A stretch of 64,000 nucleotides of DNA from positions 1-64,000 of the forward strand of contig SLLG01000056.1 in NCBI GenBank assembly GCA_007134215.1, in the 5' to 3' direction. A program made the translations under genes and the position numbers. The notes beneath the pieces are model-generated. The model searched no databases. It saw only the letters and a program-made list of their open reading frames with translations, and had not been told where the DNA came from. Of the stretch, positions 59,654-64,000 are shown piece after piece (within the stretch, counting starts at the first letter, position 1; the number at the start of each line of letters is the position of its first letter). Origin of the DNA: Opitutales bacterium. GTDB lineage: Bacteria > Verrucomicrobiota > Verrucomicrobiia > Opitutales > Oceanipulchritudinaceae.

Positions 59654-61015
59654 TTGCACCTCACCGACCTGAACCGCCGCGGCGGCATCGACGCCAACTG
59701 CCTCCTTCTCGAATTCGGGCCCTTCCGCATCGCCGTCGACGCGGGCCTCAGCCCCAGCGTAAGCGGCAACCGCGCCCTCCCCGCCTTCGACCGCGCGCGC
59801 GATGTATCCATCGATCTCATACTCCTCACGCACTGCCACCTCGACCACCTCGGCGCCATGCCCGTGCTCATGCGGCAACACCCGGAGAGCACGCTCGTCA
59901 TGAGCGCGCCCTCCAAGCTGCTCGCGCGGCGCATGCTGCAAAACTCCTACAATGTCATGATCCGCCAGCGGGAGGACGAGGGAATCTCCGAATACCCGCT
60001 CTTCACCCGGTCGGAAATCGAGCGCATGGGCGCGCGCGTCTTCCCCGTCGGCTTCGACCAGCCCCGCATCTTCTCCAGCGCCGCGGGCGATACCCTTGTC
60101 GTCACCTTCCATCCCGCCGGGCACATACCCGGCGCGGTCTCCATCACGCTCGAATACAAACACCGCCGTATCTTCATCACCGGCGACGTCCTCTTCGCCG
60201 ACCAGGCCATCCTCAAAGGCGCACGCCTCCCGAGCCAACGGGTCGACACGCTTGTCCTCGAAACGACCCGCGGTCGCAGCAGCCGGCCCGCCGGGACTTC
60301 CCGCGACACCGAGGTGGACCGGTTTCTACAGTACATCCGCACCGTCCACGCCCGCGGCGGCTCGCTCCTCGTCCCCGCCTTCGCCCTCGGGCGCATGCAG
60401 GAAATCCTCACCCTCCTCCACCGCGCAAAGCTGCGCGGCGAGCTGCCCCCTGCCCCCGTCTACGCCAGCGGGCTCGGCCTCGATCTCGTCAACCACTTCG
60501 ACGAGATCTCCCGCAAAACGGGTGGCTGCGACTTCCGCCGCCAAGTTGTGAAAGACCTCGGCGTGCTCCCCCTGCCTGAAAACGGCAACGGCACGAAACT
60601 CCCGCGCCACCAGGCCATCTACATTCTCAGCAGCGGGATGATGGTCGCCAAGACACCCTCCTACAACGCTTGCGCCGCGCTCCTCAGCAACGAAAGCAAC
60701 GCCGTCGCCTTCGTCGGCTACTGCGACCCGGAGACACCGGGTGGCAAACTCCTTGCCGCGCCCATCGGCGCGCCCTTCCTCTTCGACGCCATCGACAAGC
60801 GTGCCAACCGCCTCGCCTCCGTCGAGCGCTTCGACCTCAGCTCACACGCCGAACGCGAAGAACTCCTCGGCTACGCGGTCAGCCTCGACCCGCGCGTCGT
60901 CGTCCTTACCCACGGCGACCCCGACGCCCGGCAATGGTTCGCCGAATCCCTCGCCGAAGCCCTCCCCAAGGCCACCGTCCTCGACCCCGAACCCCTCCGC
61001 ACCTACGAGGTCTGA
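59654..61015 (+). CDS. MBL-fold / beta-CASP-like metallo-hydrolase (RNA-processing type)
   Basis: 453 aa from a TTG at 59654, the first sensible start for LTDLNRRGGIDANCLLLEFG, 29 bp after thiS. The zinc motif is H60-C-H62-L-D64-H65. Later pieces are PAGHIPGAVSITLEYKHRRIFITGDV, then a beta-CASP insert with LLVPAFALGRMQEIL, AIYILSSGMM and RFDLSSHAEREELL, and a terminal VVLTHGDPDARQWFAESL. This order fits the Ysh1/CPSF73-like bacterial exonucleases. The 3' end overlaps the peroxiredoxin gene convergently by 13 bp. Confidence 0.88.
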   Translation: MHLTDLNRRGGIDANCLLLEFGPFRIAVDAGLSPSVSGNRALPAFDRARDVSIDLILLTHCHLDHLGAMPVLMRQHPESTLVMSAPSKLLARRMLQNSYNVMIRQREDEGISEYPLFTRSEIERMGARVFPVGFDQPRIFSSAAGDTLVVTFHPAGHIPGAVSITLEYKHRRIFITGDVLFADQAILKGARLPSQRVDTLVLETTRGRSSRPAGTSRDTEVDRFLQYIRTVHARGGSLLVPAFALGRMQEILTLLHRAKLRGELPPAPVYASGLGLDLVNHFDEISRKTGGCDFRRQVVKDLGVLPLPENGNGTKLPRHQAIYILSSGMMVAKTPSYNACAALLSNESNAVAFVGYCDPETPGGKLLAAPIGAPFLFDAIDKRANRLASVERFDLSSHAEREELLGYAVSLDPRVVVLTHGDPDARQWFAESLAEALPKATVLDPEPLRTYEV

Positions 61016-61512
61016 GCGCCCGCGTTGTCCTTCAACCACTGCAACACACCGGCGGCGTGACTCTCGCTTCCGGCCGCTTTCGGCCAGTGCGCGGCGATTT
61101 TTCCGTCCGGACCGATGATAAAGGTCTCTCGCGAGACACCCATGTATTTGCGCCCGTACATGGACTTTTCTTTCCACACGCCGAAGGCTTCGGCGACAGC
61201 GTGGTCTTCGTCGGCGAGAAGGGGAAACCCGAGTTTGTACTTGGCCGCAAACCGGGCCTTGGAAGCACTGTCGAGGACGGACGCGCCGAGCACTGCCGCG
61301 CCGAGACCGTCAAACGCCCCGGCGGTGTCGCGGAAACCGCAGGCTTCCTTGGTGCAACCGGGTGTGGCGTCTTTCGGGTACCAGAAAAGGACGACACACC
61401 GCCCGGCGTAGTCGGCGTTCCGGTGCCGCCTGCCGTTTTGGTCCGGCAAATCGAAGGCGGGTGCGGTCGTGCCGACCATAGGAGAAGGTTCTGTATTCTG
61501 CGTTTCAGCCAT
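61003..61512 (-). CDS. bcp: thioredoxin-dependent peroxiredoxin (Bcp/PrxQ type)
   Basis: 169 aa from the ATG at 61512. The peroxidatic Cys is C53 and the resolving Cys is C58 in YPKDATPGCTKEACGFRD, the atypical 2-Cys PrxQ arrangement (spacing of five). It reduces peroxides in the cytoplasm with thioredoxin. Convergent overlap with the MBL gene. Confidence 0.95.
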   Translation of the reverse strand: MAETQNTEPSPMVGTTAPAFDLPDQNGRRHRNADYAGRCVVLFWYPKDATPGCTKEACGFRDTAGAFDGLGAAVLGASVLDSASKARFAAKYKLGFPLLADEDHAVAEAFGVWKEKSMYGRKYMGVSRETFIIGPDGKIAAHWPKAAGSESHAAGVLQWLKDNAGAQTS

Positions 61513-61612
61513 GATCGGTGAAAGTTGCCGGAAGGAGCGCCGCGTCAAGCCCGCGCTTCATTGCATCCGCGCATAAAAACGACCGTCCCGAGGCGGATTT
61601 AACTCCTTGCGC

Positions 61613-64000
61613 CTACGCCCGCCAGAGAGCGCAGGAAAGCGGGGGCATGCCGAGGTGGAGTTCGTCGTCCTCCATGGGAACGAGCGCGGTCCGCAGTCCG
61701 TTCTCATCGAAGCGCTCGGCGTCGGCGATCTGCAAGCGCGGTTTGACCCACGGCTCGGGCAACGGCAGGGACACAGGGTGGAAAGCCGGGTTGACGGCGA
61801 AGAGCAGACGATTGCCGCCGCGCGAGCCGTCGGCGTTGATGAGGAGGGCGAGCGCGTTTTCCTTCCACGCGGAGGCGAAGTACTCCGGGTTCGGCGCGTC
61901 GTGCAGGCAGAGGAGGCTCCGGCCCGCGCCGAGCCGGAAGGCAATCCACGCGCGGAAGTAATCATGGGTGGATGGAAACTCCCGCATCCGCCTATAGTGG
62001 AGCGCGTTGGTCTCGCCGTCCTGGTACGTGTTACGCTTTCCTCCCTTGGATTTCAGCATATCGACCCCTTGGTGCAGCATCGGTATGCCGACGGAGAGGA
62101 ACAAAACCGCCGCCATAAGGTGGGTGCGTCTGCGGTCGGTGGCGGTGGGATGTTCCCCGCTGCCGCTTTCGTGCTCGGTGATTTCGTCGATCCAGCAGCG
62201 GTCGTCGTGCGACTCAACGTAGTTCACCGTCTGCGCGGGAAAGCGGAAGCTGTCGCGCGCGCCCGTCATGAAGTAGAGCAGGCCCTCCGCGCCGCCCTCG
62301 CCGCGCACATATTCTTTGAGGAATTCGCGGTACCCGTCGTTCCACGACGCGATGCCGGTCTCCTCGAGCTGGTCGACAATGTGGCCGCGGAAGCTCCACG
62401 GCTCCGCGACGAGGATCGTCGACGGTTTGACGGCTTTGACGGCTTCCTCAATCTCAATAAGGGTGTCGCGCCCGAGGAGTTCGCCGAGGTCGAAGCGGAA
62501 TCCGTCGACATCGAAGTGCTCGATGAGGAAGAGAAGGCTGTCGACAATGAGCCGCCGCACCATGGGCGTGTCGCAGTCAAACGTGTTACCGCATCCGCTG
62601 TAGTTGAGGTAGTTGCCGTGTTGGTCGAGAAGGAAATAATAATTGCGGTCGATGTATTGAAAATGGTTGGGCTCGCCCGTGTGGTTGTAGACGACATCGA
62701 GGATCACAGCGATGCCCGCCTCATGAAAGGCGGCGACAAGGTCGGCGAATTCCGCGAAGACCTCCATCCCCGCGCCCGCAGTGCAGTACTGGGGCGCGGG
62801 CGAGAAATAGTTGATTGGCATATACCCCCAGCCGTATTCTCCGAAATCAGCGGAATCGTAAGCCTGCACCGGTTGCAGCTCCACGGCGTTGATACCGAGG
62901 CCGCGCAGATAGCTCCCGCTCTCCCGCACCCAGCGGGCAAGACCGCGGAAACCCGTTCGCTCCTCATCCGGCATATCGACGGGCGCGTGGGCGGCGAGAT
63001 CGCGCACGTGCCCCTCCATGACGACAAGCTCGTGCCACGGCGGCGGGGAGAACGGCTTCTGCGCGCGAGGCAGCGTCGCCTCGTCGACGACGATGCCCGG
63101 ACCGGCGGGACCGACAATGGTCTTTGCGTAGGGATCGAGAACGCGGAAGGAAGGGTCGAAGTGCGTGAAGGCCTCGACGGCATAGCCGCGCACCTGGTAG
63201 TGGTAAAACCACCCGTGCCGGTTGCCGGGGACGGTTGTCTCCCAAACCACACTTTCGCGCAGGTGCATGGCCACCGCTTTTCCCGGATCGCCGCCGGCGT
63301 CTTCGTAGAGGTAGAGATTCACCCCGTGCGCCTGCGGGGCGAAGAGGCGGAAAACAGTCTCGCCGTCGGAGCAGACCGCGCCGAGCGGGAGGTCGGTGCG
63401 CAGCTCCTTGAGGAAAGGGCCGGGCCGCATCTGCACGGTCTCTTCCACTTCGCCGATGGCGACAACGAGAAATTTGTCGCTGGCGATATTGAAGGGTAGC
63501 GGCGTCTCAAAGTAGAATTCGTGGTGTCCGGTTCTCTTCGGGTAGTAAGCGTAGTTGCGGTTGCCTTGGTCATCGGAAACCTCGTTGGGCGCGTCGTGGG
63601 GCACATCGATCCAGCGCTCCCTGCCCGTAACGAATTTGAACTGCAGGGCCTTCCATTCTTTCGCCGTCTTCCGCGGCACGGTGAGTGTTAGGTAGCGGCC
63701 GCCGTCGTCCTCGTCCTTATTACTTTCCCTCTCCGGTGCGGCATCGCCGTCGCACAGACCCTCAGCAAGCGTGTGATCGGATTCGTGAAGCCGCCACTTC
63801 TTCTGTCCTACCGCTTTCTGCCACCCGTTGAAGTCCCCGGCGAGGTAAATTCCGCGCTCCTCCTCCAGATCGAGGTCCTCCAGTTCGGAGAGCGGCAGGA
63901 CGAAGTGAACATTGCCGCCCTTGGCATAGTAGCCGCTCAGGAGGGCGTAGTGCATGGGCGGAGCGGGATGGACGCGCTTTACGGGCAGGCGGTCGGCGCC
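61613..64000 (-). CDS. pullulanase-type GH13 alpha-glucan debranching enzyme (5' end beyond window)
   Basis: At least 780 aa. The frame stays open to the window edge, and the extra codons (RLPVKRVHPAPP before MHYALLSG) look coding, so the true start may lie outside. N-terminal beta domains (about 30-160, carbohydrate-binding, YLAGDFNGWQKA) and a CBM48-like domain (about 190-290) precede the GH13 barrel. Barrel motifs: VILDVVYNHTGE, FRFDLGELL with the nucleophile Asp, ILVAEPWSF with the general-acid Glu, and VNYVESHDD. The GYMPINYFSP motif places it with type I pullulanases or glycogen-debranching enzymes. It degrades alpha-1,6 branches in glycogen or starch; no signal peptide is visible in the part seen. 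Confidence 0.9.
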   Translation of the reverse strand, partial: GADRLPVKRVHPAPPMHYALLSGYYAKGGNVHFVLPLSELEDLDLEEERGIYLAGDFNGWQKAVGQKKWRLHESDHTLAEGLCDGDAAPERESNKDEDDGGRYLTLTVPRKTAKEWKALQFKFVTGRERWIDVPHDAPNEVSDDQGNRNYAYYPKRTGHHEFYFETPLPFNIASDKFLVVAIGEVEETVQMRPGPFLKELRTDLPLGAVCSDGETVFRLFAPQAHGVNLYLYEDAGGDPGKAVAMHLRESVVWETTVPGNRHGWFYHYQVRGYAVEAFTHFDPSFRVLDPYAKTIVGPAGPGIVVDEATLPRAQKPFSPPPWHELVVMEGHVRDLAAHAPVDMPDEERTGFRGLARWVRESGSYLRGLGINAVELQPVQAYDSADFGEYGWGYMPINYFSPAPQYCTAGAGMEVFAEFADLVAAFHEAGIAVILDVVYNHTGEPNHFQYIDRNYYFLLDQHGNYLNYSGCGNTFDCDTPMVRRLIVDSLLFLIEHFDVDGFRFDLGELLGRDTLIEIEEAVKAVKPSTILVAEPWSFRGHIVDQLEETGIASWNDGYREFLKEYVRGEGGAEGLLYFMTGARDSFRFPAQTVNYVESHDDRCWIDEITEHESGSGEHPTATDRRRTHLMAAVLFLSVGIPMLHQGVDMLKSKGGKRNTYQDGETNALHYRRMREFPSTHDYFRAWIAFRLGAGRSLLCLHDAPNPEYFASAWKENALALLINADGSRGGNRLLFAVNPAFHPVSLPLPEPWVKPRLQIADAERFDENGLRTALVPMEDDELHLGMPPLSCALWRA

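Overview
The window is GC-rich, gene-dense bacterial chromosome with no rRNA, tRNA, CRISPR array or phage module that I can see. The gene content points to the PVC superphylum, most likely Verrucomicrobia (Opitutae-like). The evidence is a 51-aa protein of the PVC 'small basic protein' type, a TIGR03790-type protein, an EF-G2-type paralog, an anaerobic sulfatase maturase, secreted repeat proteins and Gram-negative envelope systems. The assignment is an inference from gene content. Many neighbouring genes overlap by ATGA or GTGA, so translationally coupled operons are the rule, and several starts (GTG, TTG) were chosen from such overlaps.

Layout. 0-2.7 kb: an NMT1/THI5-like ABC importer. 2.8-7.2 kb: a secreted PHP-domain protein divergent from a sulfatase maturase that is coupled to mutY. 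7.3-15.7 kb: a mosaic of an M29-type peptidase, MscS, a DUF481 protein, the small basic protein, a frameshifted sugar-dehydrogenase remnant, cutA, a RAYT-type HUH transposase and an EF-G2-like GTPase, with two copies of a structured ~160-bp repeat. 15.9-21.6 kb: a double-ACT regulator, a zinc-ribbon protein, a carboxyltransferase without biotin domain, a response regulator, argA and an alpha/beta hydrolase. 21.8-26.8 kb: a lower-GC triple-repeat surface protein, ppk1 and a membrane-anchored protein. 26.9-29.8 kb: the operon panB-panC-coaX-panD. 30-34.4 kb: an unknown secreted protein and a three-gene CYTH / CYTH-CHAD / ParA operon. 34.6-38.8 kb: an exopolysaccharide export operon (outer-membrane protein, SLBB protein, tyrosine autokinase). 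39-47.5 kb: clpP, infC with a TIGR03790 gene, then mazG, a YgjP-like peptidase and 5-oxoprolinase. 47.5-49.6 kb: a second RAYT transposase in non-coding flanks. 49.6-55.7 kb: a pseudopilin and a six-gene TonB2-like energy-transduction operon. 56.2-61.5 kb: lexA, a GNAT gene, thiG-thiH-thiS, a beta-CASP-like MBL protein and a peroxiredoxin. 61.6-64 kb: a pullulanase-type GH13 enzyme running off the edge.

Three things stand out. (i) The CYTH/CHAD/ParA operon, with ppk1 about 6 kb away on the opposite strand, suggests a polyphosphate-granule positioning module. (ii) The ~160-bp repeat abuts the stop codon of two unrelated genes in the same orientation, keeps its hairpins, and one copy lies next to a RAYT transposase. 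(iii) lexA appears nearly leaderless, with a 16-bp palindrome over its -10 box and reaching the start codon: a candidate SOS operator.
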